Origin: Thalassobius sp049116315
Lineage (GTDB): Bacteria > Pseudomonadota > Alphaproteobacteria > Rhodobacterales > Rhodobacteraceae
Assembly (NCBI GenBank): GCA_049116315.1
Contig: JAGDZD010000001.1
Span: 186,001 to 250,000 of the forward strand
Length of the DNA stretch: 64,000 bases
Direction: 5' to 3'
Every line of letters starts with the position of its first letter. Positions within the stretch are counted from its first letter, which is position 1. Under the pieces are notes generated by a model that had not been told where the DNA came from, searched no databases, and was given only the letters and a program-made list of their open reading frames with translations. Shown here piece by piece: positions 23,669 to 32,900 of the stretch. Made by a program: the position numbers and the translations under genes.

Positions 23669-24695
23669 GTCTACACATCCCACCCCATCGGTTTGGAAAA
23701 CTCTGGGCGATTGGGCCACAACCACTTGGGCGGTGATCCTTGCTGTCTTGGTCATGGTTGCGGTGCTTGATCCAGGCAATCTGACGACCTTGGTCACCTT
23801 TGCGATCAAAGCCTTGGCCCATACCGGGCAATATATCCTATTCGCGGTCCTGCTGCTGGCCTATCTCAAGGCCACAGGCGCCGAAGTGATGGTGGCACGC
23901 GCCTTTCAGGGGCGCGAAACACGGATGATCTTTCTGGCGGCTATCTTTGGCGGCTTGGCCCCGTTCTGTTCTTGTGAGGTGATTCCGTTCATCGCTGGTT
24001 TGTTGGCCTTGGGCACGCCGTTGTCTGCGGTTATGGCTTTTTGGCTGGCGTCCCCATTGATTGATCCGCCGACGTTGTTGATCACGGCTGGCGCGTTGGG
24101 CTGGAACTTTGCGATTGGTAAAGCGATCTTTGCGGTGTCCTTGGGGCTGTTTGGTGGCTTTGTTGTCAAATCACTGATTCACCAAGGTGCCTTTGCGGAT
24201 CCTCTCAAAGCACGCAAAGCCACCGGATGTGGATGTGGCGCGCCAAAGCAGGCAGAGGGCAAGGCCAAATGGGCCTTCTGGCAAGACGCTGAGCGGCGCG
24301 TGGTGTTTCGCAGCGAGTTTGTGTCGAATGCAGGGTTTTTGTTGAAATGGTTGGCCTTGGCCTATGTGCTCGAAGCGCTGTTGGTCAGCTACATGCCAGC
24401 AGATCTGATTGCGAAGCTGGTTGGGGGCGAAGGGGTTGTCCCAATTGCAATCGCTGCTTTGGTTGGCATGCCGGCCTACCTGAACTCCTATGTGGCACCA
24501 CCTTTGTTGGCGGGTCTGATTGAACAGGGCATGAGCAACGGTGCAGCGATGTCGTTCATGATCGCCGGTGCTGTCAGTTCTATTCCCGCGATGGCCGCTG
24601 TTTGGTCCTTGGTTAAACCACGCGTCTTTGCCACCTATCTGGGTCTTGGGGTGAGTGGCGCGATCTTGTCAGGCATCTTGTTTCAGATGGTCTAA
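23661..24695 (+). CDS. YraQ/ArsP-type permease
   Basis: 344 residues with about eight to ten membrane helices, of the YraQ/DUF318 family. The PFCSCEVIPFIAGLL segment with its Cys pair is the hallmark of this family, which includes ArsP, an exporter of trivalent organoarsenicals. A cytoplasmic loop with CGCGAPKQ adds more cysteines. The second repeat half carries GMPAYLNSYVAPPLLAGL. With an ArsR-type regulator overlapping its start, export of an arsenical or similar thiol-reactive compound is a reasonable guess, not proven. Confidence 0.82.
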   Translation: MVESTHPTPSVWKTLGDWATTTWAVILAVLVMVAVLDPGNLTTLVTFAIKALAHTGQYILFAVLLLAYLKATGAEVMVARAFQGRETRMIFLAAIFGGLAPFCSCEVIPFIAGLLALGTPLSAVMAFWLASPLIDPPTLLITAGALGWNFAIGKAIFAVSLGLFGGFVVKSLIHQGAFADPLKARKATGCGCGAPKQAEGKAKWAFWQDAERRVVFRSEFVSNAGFLLKWLALAYVLEALLVSYMPADLIAKLVGGEGVVPIAIAALVGMPAYLNSYVAPPLLAGLIEQGMSNGAAMSFMIAGAVSSIPAMAAVWSLVKPRVFATYLGLGVSGAILSGILFQMV

Positions 24696-24716
24696 CACCT
24701 TTGCCTATAAGCTGTG

Positions 24717-24742
24717 AAAGAGGGCGCGCTGTGCCCTCTTTT
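24717..24742 (+). terminator. Terminator after the permease
   Basis: AAAGAGGGC (24717-24725) pairs with GCCCTCTTT (24733-24741) over a seven-base loop, with TTTT at the end. Confidence 0.85.
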
Positions 24743-24758
24743 GCGTTTGGGGGCCGCC

Positions 24759-25349
24759 TTAGGGGCGTGGCTTTTCCAGTTTCCAATCCAGATTAACCCG
24801 AACCATCGGCCATTCGCTGGCGAGGATTGAAAACACAACGGTATCGCGCAGCTCTCCGGCGGCGCCGATCTTGTGGCTCCGCAGAATGCCATCTTGCTTG
24901 GCCCCTAGGCGCGCAATGGCGTTCCGGCTTTGAAGGTTGGCAAAATGGGTGCGAAACTCCACCGCAATGCAGTCCAGTTCTTCAAACGCATGGGTCAGCA
25001 AAAGCCGCTTGGCTTCGGTGTTGAGCGGCCCACGTTGCACAGATGGGCGAATCCAGGTTGCACCGATTTCCAGCCGTCGACTTGGCGCATCGATATTCAA
25101 GTAGGTGGTCATGCCAACGGGCGTGCCATCCGGGGTCATCACCGTGAACGGCACCATCGACCCGCTGTCTTGCAGCGCCAATCGTCGGTCAATCTCTTGC
25201 GCCATCTCGTCGGGGGCAGGGATTGCGGTGTACCAGATTTTATGGATGTCGCCTTCGGCTGAGGCGTCTTGCAAAGCGTTGCAATGATCATGGCTAAGAG
25301 GGGCCAGCACGACGTGCTGACCTTTCAAAGTGATAGGGGCGGGCCACAT
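24759..25349 (-). CDS. GNAT acetyltransferase, RimJ/RimL-like
   Basis: 196 residues. The order of elements is that of the RimJ/RimL-type branch: LAPLSHDHCNALQDA, TPDGTPVGMTTYLNID, LEIGATWIRPSVQRGPLNTEAK (acetyl-CoA pocket), and VEFRTHFANLQSRNAIARLGA, which positions the second substrate. Such enzymes acetylate protein N-termini or small molecules. ATG at 25349 lies 11 bases after the stop of the taurine aminotransferase gene, so the two are co-transcribed; a longer ORF to 25517 would run into that gene and is rejected. Confidence 0.8.
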   Translation of the reverse strand: MWPAPITLKGQHVVLAPLSHDHCNALQDASAEGDIHKIWYTAIPAPDEMAQEIDRRLALQDSGSMVPFTVMTPDGTPVGMTTYLNIDAPSRRLEIGATWIRPSVQRGPLNTEAKRLLLTHAFEELDCIAVEFRTHFANLQSRNAIARLGAKQDGILRSHKIGAAGELRDTVVFSILASEWPMVRVNLDWKLEKPRP

Positions 25350-25360
25350 ATTGGACGTCC

Positions 25361-26755
25361 TTAGCCAAACACTTTGGTCAATGCCCGATCCACCGTCTCG
25401 GTGATCGCATCCACATCTTCTGGGGTGACGATCAAGGAGGGCGAGAAGCACAACACATTGTTGCGCCCCGGAATGGATCGGTTCGACGCACCGATGATTA
25501 CGCCCTGCGCGCCGCATTCCGCCACCACTGCGCCAACATCCTTTTCGTCGACAGGTTCTTTGGTGGTGCGGTCCCTGACCAACTCCGCTCCTAAGAACAG
25601 CCCCTTGCCGCGCACGTCACCGATGACGTTGTGTTTGGCCATAAGTGCTTGAAGGTTGCTTAGAAAACGCTCTCCCATCGCGGTGCAATTGTCCAGCAAG
25701 CCTTCGTCTTCGATGATGCGCATGTTTTCCAACGCCGCGGCATGACCGCCGGTGCAACCGCCAAAGGTCGAGATATCGCGGAAATGATCCAGCTTGTCTG
25801 ATGGATCCGTTTTGAACTGATCAAAAACGGCTTCGGTGGTGACAAGGCACGCAATCGCGGCATAGCCAGAGGCAACGCCCTTGGCCATGGTCACCAAATC
25901 CGGTTCAACGCCGTATTGTTGATAGCCAAACCATGTGCCGGTCCGACCGACGCCACAGACCACTTCGTCAATGTGCAACAGGATATCATATTTGCGGCAG
26001 ATTTCCTGCACACGTGGCCAATAGCCCTCGGGTGGAGTGATGACACCACCCCCGGCGGTGACAGGTTCAAGACACAGACCACCAACGGTTTCAGGGCCTT
26101 CGCGCAAAATGACCTCTTCGATCAGATTTGCGGCCGCAATGCCGAAGTCCTTGCCGGAAAGATGTCCTAAGCCCAATTCGTCTTTGCGGTATTCCATACA
26201 ATGGGGCACGCGCACAAAACCCGGCGCAAAGGGGCCATATTGCAGGTTGCGTTCATCCTGCCCCCCCGCGGACATCGCCGCCAAAGTGCCGCCGTGATAG
26301 TCCCGGTCGCGATACAGGATCTTGTGCTTTTTGCCGCCGTATTTCTTATGCGCGATCTGACGGATCAGCTTAAAGGCCTTCTCGTTCGCCTCAGAACCTG
26401 AATTTGTGTAATACACGCGGCTCATGCCGGGCATTTTCTCGATCAATTTTTCGGCAAAAATGGCCCCGGGAACCGAACCTGCCGCCTGCGCAAAATAGCA
26501 CATTTTCATCAGTTGTTCGTGCACCGCATCCGCAATGGATTTGCGCCCATAGCCGACATTCACAGTCCAGACGGCACCGGAAACGGCGTCGATATATTCT
26601 TTGCCGTTTTGATCCCAGACCCGCATCCCTTTGCCTTCGATGATGATCCGAGGGTCGTTGGTTTCAAAAGCCTTATGGTTGATCAGATGGTGCCATACAT
26701 GGGCCTTGTCTGCGTCCACAACTGCTTGGATGTCATTGTCCAGGTTGCCGTCCAT
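25361..26755 (-). CDS. tpa: Taurine-pyruvate aminotransferase
   Basis: 464 residues, class III aminotransferase. It moves the amino group of taurine to pyruvate, giving sulfoacetaldehyde and alanine. Long stretches agree with the Bilophila Tpa sequence as remembered: KHKILYRDRDYHGGT, ILREGPETVG, CRKYDILLHIDEVVCGVGRT, TMAKGVASGYAAIACLVTTE, HFRDISTFGGCT and VIGDVRGKGLF. The PLP lysine is Lys292. ATG 26755 has GGAGCA upstream. The usual partners (xsc, ald, tauABC) are not in the window; here it is paired only with a GNAT gene, so other omega-amino substrates remain possible. Confidence 0.78.
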   Translation of the reverse strand: MDGNLDNDIQAVVDADKAHVWHHLINHKAFETNDPRIIIEGKGMRVWDQNGKEYIDAVSGAVWTVNVGYGRKSIADAVHEQLMKMCYFAQAAGSVPGAIFAEKLIEKMPGMSRVYYTNSGSEANEKAFKLIRQIAHKKYGGKKHKILYRDRDYHGGTLAAMSAGGQDERNLQYGPFAPGFVRVPHCMEYRKDELGLGHLSGKDFGIAAANLIEEVILREGPETVGGLCLEPVTAGGGVITPPEGYWPRVQEICRKYDILLHIDEVVCGVGRTGTWFGYQQYGVEPDLVTMAKGVASGYAAIACLVTTEAVFDQFKTDPSDKLDHFRDISTFGGCTGGHAAALENMRIIEDEGLLDNCTAMGERFLSNLQALMAKHNVIGDVRGKGLFLGAELVRDRTTKEPVDEKDVGAVVAECGAQGVIIGASNRSIPGRNNVLCFSPSLIVTPEDVDAITETVDRALTKVFG

Positions 26756-26998
26756 TGGTCTGCTCCGTTTTTGGATCGTTGCCGCGCTGCGCACGGCGGG
26801 TTGGCTCTATTTCACCTTGGAACGCAGCGGATGAATAGGGCCAGACATGCATCACATTTAGGTCCAGTTTCGGGGAGAGAAGCTGCAAGTAGGTTCGCAG
26901 CGTATAAACCCTGCGCTGCCCATGGGAGGTACCCTAGACGCGCCCGTGTTGAGGGCGGTCGGGACCAGCGCAAAGGCGCATTCAAGCTCTGGGATCAG

Positions 26999-27949
26999 TT
27001 ATTCGATGTTCAGCAGAACCGCTTCGACGCGGCGGTTTGCATCCCGTCCAATATCGGTCAGGTTTGCGGCAATTGGCGACAGAAACCCCATGCCCTCGGC
27101 ACGTAACTGCGCGCGCGAAACATTGTGGCTGCTCACCAACCGTTCAAGAACCGAGGCGGCCCGTCGTTTGGACAGCGCGATATTGCGATCCAGATCCCCC
27201 ACAGCATCGGTGTGGCCAACAAGCGCAATCAGACGCGTTGAGTCGCCATTGAGAAACCGGGCAAGATTTTCCAACGATGCATAGGGGCCGGGTCCAAGAT
27301 CGGACGAGCCGGTGTTGAAGGTCAGATCGTCCAGAACGATATGCCCCGCCGTTACAAGATCGGCAAATTCGGTGGGCACAGACTGGCCTTGACCCAAAAG
27401 CGCACCAAGGGGCGTGTTCGCGCTTTGGGCCGGTTGGCCGGTCAAGACGGGCGCTGATTCTTCGGCCTTGGTGATGCGAAACAGCTGCACAAATCCGGCA
27501 TTTGCGCTGCGGCTGACCAACAAAGAGACGTGATCCTCGCTGCCGCGTGTTGCTGAAAAGAATCGAAAATCGCTGAGGTCGACATGCATATCGGGCGCTG
27601 GCAACACCTCGGTTTCAAAGCGAAAATCGAACCCACCACAAGCAGGGGCGTCACATTCCAGCTCTGTCTCATAGCCCATCGCAATCAACTGGTCGCGGAT
27701 TGGGGCCATGATTTGCAGCGAGGTTTGCGCTTGCGCGTCGATACGCCAGCTTTGTCGGGATATGTGGCCTTCTAGGGCGCGGGTTGGCAGGACGCCATTG
27801 GCAAAAGGTCCGGTCGGCAAGGCATAGCCATCCATCGCCACGCTGTTCTGAGACAGCAAAGTGGCCGCCTCAGGCAGGGTGACCTCAAACGCGCTGCTGG
27901 TGCTGGTTTGCGCGATCAAAGCCATGATTATGAGGGACGAACGCAGCAC
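26999..27949 (-). CDS. OmpA-family cell envelope protein
   Basis: 316 residues with a GTG start whose first base overlaps the stop of the preceding gene (TAGTG). Signal peptide LRSSLIIMALIAQTSTSSA, then a ~190-residue periplasmic domain with a cysteine pair (ECDAPACGGF), and a C-terminal OmpA peptidoglycan-binding domain: LDDLTFNTGSSDLGPG, LVGHTDAVGDLDRNIALSKRRA and AEGMGFLSPIAAN. It should tether to peptidoglycan in the periplasm or outer membrane. Last gene of a four-gene operon with CinA-like, GNAT and AhpD-like proteins. Confidence 0.85.
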   Translation of the reverse strand: MLRSSLIIMALIAQTSTSSAFEVTLPEAATLLSQNSVAMDGYALPTGPFANGVLPTRALEGHISRQSWRIDAQAQTSLQIMAPIRDQLIAMGYETELECDAPACGGFDFRFETEVLPAPDMHVDLSDFRFFSATRGSEDHVSLLVSRSANAGFVQLFRITKAEESAPVLTGQPAQSANTPLGALLGQGQSVPTEFADLVTAGHIVLDDLTFNTGSSDLGPGPYASLENLARFLNGDSTRLIALVGHTDAVGDLDRNIALSKRRAASVLERLVSSHNVSRAQLRAEGMGFLSPIAANLTDIGRDANRRVEAVLLNIE

Positions 27950-28521
27950 TATCGGTTCTGTGCGTGATATTCTGGATTGGGTTGCATGGCCGTGGCCGAG
28001 GCCACACGGTTTGACATATTGTAAAACCCGGTGACGTTGGTGATGTCCCAAATGTCCCGATCGCTGAACCCGCAATCGCGCAGGGCTTGACGATCGGCCT
28101 CTTCGACCGTGGCGCTGGCCTTGGTGACCAATAGGGCAAAATCCAACATGGCGCGTTGCTTGGGGCTGAGATCTGCGGTGCGATAGTTCATCACCAGTTT
28201 TTCACCCAGCGCCGGATCGCCAGACAGTTGACGCACAGCAGCACCATGGGCGACCAAACAGTAAAAGCACTTGTTTTCAGCCGAGACCACCACGGCGATC
28301 ATTTCACGCTCTAGCTTGGATAAGCCGCTGTCACCCAACATCAAATCGTTATAGAGCGCGGCAAATGTGTTGAGTTTGTCGATGTCAAAGGCATAGGCCT
28401 TAAGGACATTTGGCACCAGACCCAGTTTCTCTTGGCAGATGTCAAAATACCTCTGTGTGTCAGCTGGCAGTGGATCAACGGCCGGCAGGTTGAGCGCAGT
28501 TGGCAATGTGGCGTCAGTCAT
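27949..28521 (-). CDS. AhpD-like peroxidase-related protein
   Basis: 190 residues of the carboxymuconolactone decarboxylase/AhpD fold. The ENKCFYCLVAHGAAVR motif holds the redox Cys-x-x-Cys and the proton-relay His of alkylhydroperoxidase-type proteins; the family is known as uncharacterised peroxidase-related enzymes. Cytoplasmic, probably a thiol-dependent peroxidase. ATGA overlap with the upstream GNAT gene and one-base overlap with the downstream OmpA-family gene show translational coupling. Confidence 0.88.
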   Translation of the reverse strand: MTDATLPTALNLPAVDPLPADTQRYFDICQEKLGLVPNVLKAYAFDIDKLNTFAALYNDLMLGDSGLSKLEREMIAVVVSAENKCFYCLVAHGAAVRQLSGDPALGEKLVMNYRTADLSPKQRAMLDFALLVTKASATVEEADRQALRDCGFSDRDIWDITNVTGFYNMSNRVASATAMQPNPEYHAQNR

Positions 28522-29258
28522 GAAAGATCGTCCTGATGTCTGCGGTAATGATACTCTCCTGCAAAGGACATTCCCAGCTTAGAATATAACGCGTTGGCCG
28601 GTTCGTTGGCTTTGGTGCACAAAACCGAAAAATGCTGCGCACCGTTTTCCAAAGCCCAAAAGGCCGCTTGCCGCAGGATCCAAAGGGCAAGGCCTTTGCG
28701 CCGCAGTTTCGGCAACACCTCAAGCGCATGTAACATCGCTGTGCCGTCGTGGATGGCAACAAAGGCTGTCCCGGCTGGGCTGTCGTCGACCCGTCCAAGA
28801 ATAGCAACCTTGGCCCCCTCGGCCCGGTCCATGACCGCCAGTCGTCCCGGCCCAATGCCTCCGGTCAGCCAGATTTCGCGTTGAATGGCCAATGGCGGCC
28901 AGATTGAAAAACTGGTTACAGGCGGGGGGCGATCCGTTGCAAGGTCGGCAACCGGCGCCAGCCACAGGTTCACCGGATCCACAACCACATAGCCGCGCGC
29001 GTCCAATTGTTGATCCAAGGCCTCATCCCCGGCGCGGATCTGGAACAGTCGTGGTTGTCCAAGGCTCTGCATGGCGTGTTCGGCGGAGGTGATATCCGCC
29101 GCAGTCACAGCGCCAAGCGCGGTGGCCGCCGACACCCGTTGGCCGCCATCCTGCCCGTTGCGGATCATCCAAGGGCCGATGGTCTGACATTCTGCTGCCG
29201 GCCATGTGCCATCAATGACCTCGTAGAGATGGGCTACAGGTTTGGGGCCAGCACTCAT
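28518..29258 (-). CDS. GNAT family acetyltransferase
   Basis: 246 residues. The C-terminal half is a GNAT domain: AVMDRAEGAKVAILGRVDDS, LHALEVLPKLRRKGLALWIL (acetyl-CoA loop RxxGxA in the form RRKGLA), and LCTKANEPANALYSKLGMSF. The N-terminal ~110 residues are another, weaker GNAT-like half. Substrate unknown. Coupled on both sides by 4-base overlaps, with the CinA-like gene upstream and the AhpD-like gene downstream. Confidence 0.82.
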   Translation of the reverse strand: MSAGPKPVAHLYEVIDGTWPAAECQTIGPWMIRNGQDGGQRVSAATALGAVTAADITSAEHAMQSLGQPRLFQIRAGDEALDQQLDARGYVVVDPVNLWLAPVADLATDRPPPVTSFSIWPPLAIQREIWLTGGIGPGRLAVMDRAEGAKVAILGRVDDSPAGTAFVAIHDGTAMLHALEVLPKLRRKGLALWILRQAAFWALENGAQHFSVLCTKANEPANALYSKLGMSFAGEYHYRRHQDDLS

Positions 29259-29977
29259 TGGGCGACCATAGCGGCGAGATCCGTCATCGCAGCATCAAGC
29301 GCGCCCCCATCTTGGCCGCGGATGACGATGTTCGTGCCGTGGATGCCGTTGTTTTGGAACGGGTAAGAGCCAAACGAAAGCGCGGGATACCGTTCGGCCA
29401 ATTTGCCCAAGGGGGCGGCGATCTCTCCTTCGCCGCGCTCAAGACGCAGGCTTTGGGACAAGACCGGCGCGCCACCGGTAAGGGTCGGCAAGACACTGGC
29501 AACCATGGTTTCAAAAATGGTTGGCACGCCGGCCATCACATGGACGTTGCGCAGGGTAAAGCCCGGAGCAATAGACACCGGGTTGTCGATCAGGCTGGCC
29601 CCATCGGGGATGCGGGCCATGCGCAAACGGGCCTCGTTCAACTCTTTGCCGCTTTGGGCGTAATGCGCGGCCAAGAGTGCGCGCGCGTCGTCGCGTACAT
29701 CAATCGGTGTTTCAAAAGCGGCGGCAATGCAATCGGCGGTGATATCGTCATGAGTCGGGCCGATGCCCCCCGAGGTAAAGAGGTGATCCACACGCGCAGA
29801 CAGTGTCCGCACCGCGTCGATGATCCCCTCTGCATCATCGGCCACCATACGGGCTTCGATCAGGTCGATGCCGTGTTTGGTCAACTCTTGCGCCAGATAG
29901 TGCATGTTGCTGTCACGGGTGCGCCCTGAAAGGATTTCATCTCCGATGACCAGCATGGCGGCGGTGGGGTTTGTCAT
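29255..29977 (-). CDS. CinA/MoaB-type molybdopterin-binding domain protein
   Basis: 240 residues, the single MoCF (MogA/MoaB-like) domain found at the N-terminus of CinA, without the amidase half. Key segments: AMLVIGDEILSGRTRDSN, HGIDLIEARMVADD, and FTSGGIGPTHDDITADCIA, the TSGGxGPTxDD loop typical of the fold. CinA-type COG1058 proteins act on NAD- or ADP-ribose-like nucleotides; the exact activity here is unknown. AAGGAG precedes ATG 29977. First gene of the four-gene operon, divergent from sfsA with only 46 bases between starts. Confidence 0.88.
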   Translation of the reverse strand: MTNPTAAMLVIGDEILSGRTRDSNMHYLAQELTKHGIDLIEARMVADDAEGIIDAVRTLSARVDHLFTSGGIGPTHDDITADCIAAAFETPIDVRDDARALLAAHYAQSGKELNEARLRMARIPDGASLIDNPVSIAPGFTLRNVHVMAGVPTIFETMVASVLPTLTGGAPVLSQSLRLERGEGEIAAPLGKLAERYPALSFGSYPFQNNGIHGTNIVIRGQDGGALDAAMTDLAAMVAQ

Positions 29978-30023
29978 CTTGAGCTCCTTGAAGTGTGTTC
30001 CCTTCCGGTATAGGCGCGAGATC

Positions 30024-30734
30024 ATGCGCTTTCAAACACCTCTTGTCCCTGCGACGTTGATCCGCCGATATAAACGCTTTTTAGCCGACGTCCGACTGGA
30101 GGACGGCCGCGAAGTGACAGCCCATTGCGCCAACCCCGGCAGCATGATGGGGCTGGCCGAACCGGGGCTAAGGATCTGGTTGGAACCCAATGATGATCCC
30201 AAAAAGAAGCTGAAATTTGGCTGGCGGTTGGTGGAGCATGCGACGGGGCATTTTACCGGCGTCGACACCAGTGTGCCAAACCGGGCATTGCGCACGGCCC
30301 TGCTGGCCAAGAGCATCCCCGAAGTGGCCAACTATGCAACCGTGCGCCCCGAGGTGAAATATGGCGAAAAAAGTCGGGTGGACTTTTTGCTGAGCGATCC
30401 GGAATTGACGGACCTTTACCTTGAGGTCAAAAGCGTCACTTTGATGCGCCAAGCCGGAGTGGCCGAATTTCCCGACAGCGTCACCGCACGGGGCACCAAA
30501 CATTTGCGAGAGCTGAGCCAAATGGTGGAAAAAGGCCATCGCGCGATGCTGTTTTATCTGGTGCAGCGCACGGATGCGCAGCAGGTCGATTTGGCACGTG
30601 ATATCGACCCGACCTATGCCCGCGCTTTTGACGAAGCACGCGCGGCTGGGGTTGAGGTTTTGGCCTATGGAACCCATATCACGCCCGAAGAGATCACAAT
30701 TGGATCTCCGCTGCCGATTGCCCAACACCCCTGA
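30024..30734 (+). CDS. sfsA: Sugar fermentation stimulation protein SfsA
   Basis: 236 residues, the full usual length. SfsA family signatures are clear: RFLADVRLEDGREVTAHCAN, PGSMMGL, PEVKYGEKSRVDFLLSDPEL, YLEVKSVTLMRQAGVAEFPD and SVTARGTKHLRELSQMVEKG. The fold contains an OB-like part and a PD-(D/E)xK-like nuclease part (EVK); its true role is uncertain, with a proposed effect on maltose gene expression in E. coli. Followed by the methionine aminopeptidase gene after 97 bases, a neighbourhood often seen in alphaproteobacteria. Confidence 0.95.
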   Translation: MRFQTPLVPATLIRRYKRFLADVRLEDGREVTAHCANPGSMMGLAEPGLRIWLEPNDDPKKKLKFGWRLVEHATGHFTGVDTSVPNRALRTALLAKSIPEVANYATVRPEVKYGEKSRVDFLLSDPELTDLYLEVKSVTLMRQAGVAEFPDSVTARGTKHLRELSQMVEKGHRAMLFYLVQRTDAQQVDLARDIDPTYARAFDEARAAGVEVLAYGTHITPEEITIGSPLPIAQHP

Positions 30735-30831
30735 ACCGCGCGATCCCATTGCACAGGCTCAGGTTTTGCGGTGCCACTCTGGCAACGGGATCGAAACTGA
30801 TTTAAGTAATAAGACAACGACGGAATTTGGT

Positions 30832-31662
30832 ATGAAGGTGGCATCTGTGGACGACACACATCGGGGACGCATCACACGCGATGGTATTCGCATTCACGAA
30901 GCCGAGAACTTTGCTGGGATGCAAAAAGCCGGCGCTTTGGCGGCCCAAATTCTGGACGATATCGCCCAGCATGTTGTGCCCGGTCAAACCACCGGTGGTC
31001 TTGATAAGCTGATCGAAGACATGGTGGTTGAGGCGGGGGCCAAATCGGCGACGATTGGCTACAAAGGCTATAAACACGCCAGCTGCATCAGCCTGAACCA
31101 TGTTGTGTGTCATGGTATTCCCGGTGAGAAGAAGCTGAAAGACGGCGATATCCTCAACATCGACGTGACGGTGATTGTGGATGGATGGTTCGGTGACACC
31201 AGCCGGATGTATGTTGCGGGCAAATTGAACCGCAAATCAGAACGTTTGATCCAAGTGACCCATGACGCCTTGTTCAAAGGTATCGAGGCGGTTCGACCCG
31301 GCAACACTTTTGGTGATATTGGTCACGCTATTCAGACCTATGCGGAAAGCCACCGCATGAGCGTGGTGCGGGATTTTTGTGGCCATGGTTTGGGGCGGGT
31401 GTTTCATGCGCCGCCAAATGTGCTGCACTATGGCCGTGCAGGCACGGGACCGGTTCTGGAAGAGGGCATGTTCTTTACCATTGAGCCGATGATCAATCTG
31501 GGGCGTCCGGAAACCAAAGTCTTGGCGGACGATTGGACCGCGGTGACGCGGGACAAATCATTGAGCGCGCAGTTTGAGCACTCGATCGGCGTGACCGCGG
31601 ATGGCTGTGAAATATTCACCCTGTCGCCGTCGGGGCGCTTTCATCCCACCTATTCTGTCTGA
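30832..31662 (+). CDS. map: Type I methionine aminopeptidase
   Basis: 276 residues. Removes the initiator methionine from new proteins in the cytosol. Metal ligands of the M24 fold are all present: Asp in NIDVTVIVDGWFGDTSRMY (two), His in GHGLGRVFH, Glu in TIEPMINLG and Glu in EHSIGVT. KYKASxSLNHVVCHG-type segment appears as KHASCISLNHVVCHGIP. ATG 30832 is chosen for length; only a weak ACGGAA site lies upstream. Follows sfsA and precedes a repeat. Confidence 0.93.
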   Translation: MKVASVDDTHRGRITRDGIRIHEAENFAGMQKAGALAAQILDDIAQHVVPGQTTGGLDKLIEDMVVEAGAKSATIGYKGYKHASCISLNHVVCHGIPGEKKLKDGDILNIDVTVIVDGWFGDTSRMYVAGKLNRKSERLIQVTHDALFKGIEAVRPGNTFGDIGHAIQTYAESHRMSVVRDFCGHGLGRVFHAPPNVLHYGRAGTGPVLEEGMFFTIEPMINLGRPETKVLADDWTAVTRDKSLSAQFEHSIGVTADGCEIFTLSPSGRFHPTYSV

Positions 31663-31680
31663 TCTGGCCCGCTGAGACGG

Positions 31681-31745
31681 CAGGGGCGCTGCCCCTCTGG
31701 GCCATTGGCCCATTCACCCCGGAGTATTTTGGGCAAGATGAATGG
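31681..31745 (+). repeat. Interspersed GAGTATTT-type repeat, copy 4, with stems
   Basis: AGGGGC-GCT-GCCCCT hairpin, then GGGCCA-TT-GGCCC hairpin, then CCCCGGAGTATTTTGGGCAA and GATGAA. Lies between the convergent map and DUF2189 genes. The GGGGCGCTGCCCC stem also begins the 35.3 kb copy, so stem plus core form one composite element. Confidence 0.8.
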
Positions 31746-31775
31746 GCGGGGTCGGCTGGATTTGGATCGGGTGGA

Positions 31776-32639
31776 TTAAGGTCGGGGTGGCACCGCTTTG
31801 CGGTAAAGGTGCCAGGTGCTGTGGCCGAGGATGGGCAGCACAAACACGAGCCCAAGAAAGAGCGGCAGGCTGGCCAGGAGCAAGCTGACGGCAACAATCG
31901 CCCCCCAAAGCATCACCACATCCGGGTTTTGTCGTGAAAACTTGAGTGAGGTGGCCACCGCAACCGGCAGGCCGACCTGTCGGTCAATCAGCATCGGAAA
32001 AGACAGGATGCTGACCGAGAGGGTGAGCAGAGCAAAGACAAAGCCTGTGCTGAGACCCAAAGCCATCATCAGATAGCCCTGTGGGGTGGTGAAAATGGCG
32101 GTGACAAAGCTGGACAGCGAGCTTGGCAGAGCTGGCCCCAATGTGATGTGGTAAATCCAAGCCGCAGCATAAAGCCAGAGCGCATAGAGCGCGATGAGGG
32201 CAAGGCCGAGGCTGAAGACCGGGCCCGCCACCTTGGGGCGCAGCACCGCAAAAGCATGAATCCAGCTGGTAGGCGCTTTGGCTTCGCGGCGTCGGCTGAG
32301 CTCATAAAGGCCAATCGCGGCCAGCGGGCCGATCAGTGCAAAGCCCGCGGCCAGAGGGAACAGCAGGGGCAGCAGGTTTTGGTGAAACGCGAGGTAGCTT
32401 AGGGCGATGCCAATCACCGGATAGAGCACCACGAGCATCACCACGTCGCTGCGGAAATGCGCAAAATCCAGCAGGCCGTTGCGCAGGGCCTGACGCAGGT
32501 CGCTGGCCGTAAGGATGCGGGTGTCTGGCAATTGGTCTGACGGGCTTTTGAGGCCTTCGGTGGCCGTCCTGAGGGCCTCGGCGGTGTCGACCAGGGCAGA
32601 GGCGCCCCAGCTGAGTGGGTTTCCGATCGTTTTAACCAT
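31776..32639 (-). CDS. DUF2189 family membrane protein
   Basis: 287 residues with six predicted membrane helices from about residue 65 on (VVMLVVLYPVIGIALSYLAF; LLFPLAAGFALIGPLAAIGL; VFSLGLALIALYALWLY; and three more). DFAHFRSDVVM before the first helix and GHSTWHLYRKAV at the C-terminus are typical of DUF2189, a family of unknown function often found near cytochrome oxidase genes. GGGAGG lies upstream of ATG 32639; the extension to 32927 is not needed. Single gene, divergent from the SulP transporter. Confidence 0.85.
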   Translation of the reverse strand: MVKTIGNPLSWGASALVDTAEALRTATEGLKSPSDQLPDTRILTASDLRQALRNGLLDFAHFRSDVVMLVVLYPVIGIALSYLAFHQNLLPLLFPLAAGFALIGPLAAIGLYELSRRREAKAPTSWIHAFAVLRPKVAGPVFSLGLALIALYALWLYAAAWIYHITLGPALPSSLSSFVTAIFTTPQGYLMMALGLSTGFVFALLTLSVSILSFPMLIDRQVGLPVAVATSLKFSRQNPDVVMLWGAIVAVSLLLASLPLFLGLVFVLPILGHSTWHLYRKAVPPRP

Positions 32640-32900
32640 CTTTCGTTCCTCCCATTTGTGATGACAGGCTGCGGCTGTTGCGGTTGAGCCTGCCGCATCA
32701 GAGTAGCACGAAAGCCGTTCACTCGTCTTCAAATTGCCCTGAACAGCCTCATAACGCGGTTGAGACCGGATTTTCGCCCCCTTGCAGCCGGGCGATGGGT
32801 TGCTCCGCACGGGAACCGGGATATAAGCGCGGGAAAGCGTGACGCGCGCAGGACCGCGACCCTTGCTATGTGCAGGGCCCCAGACGGAGGCTATGAGCCG

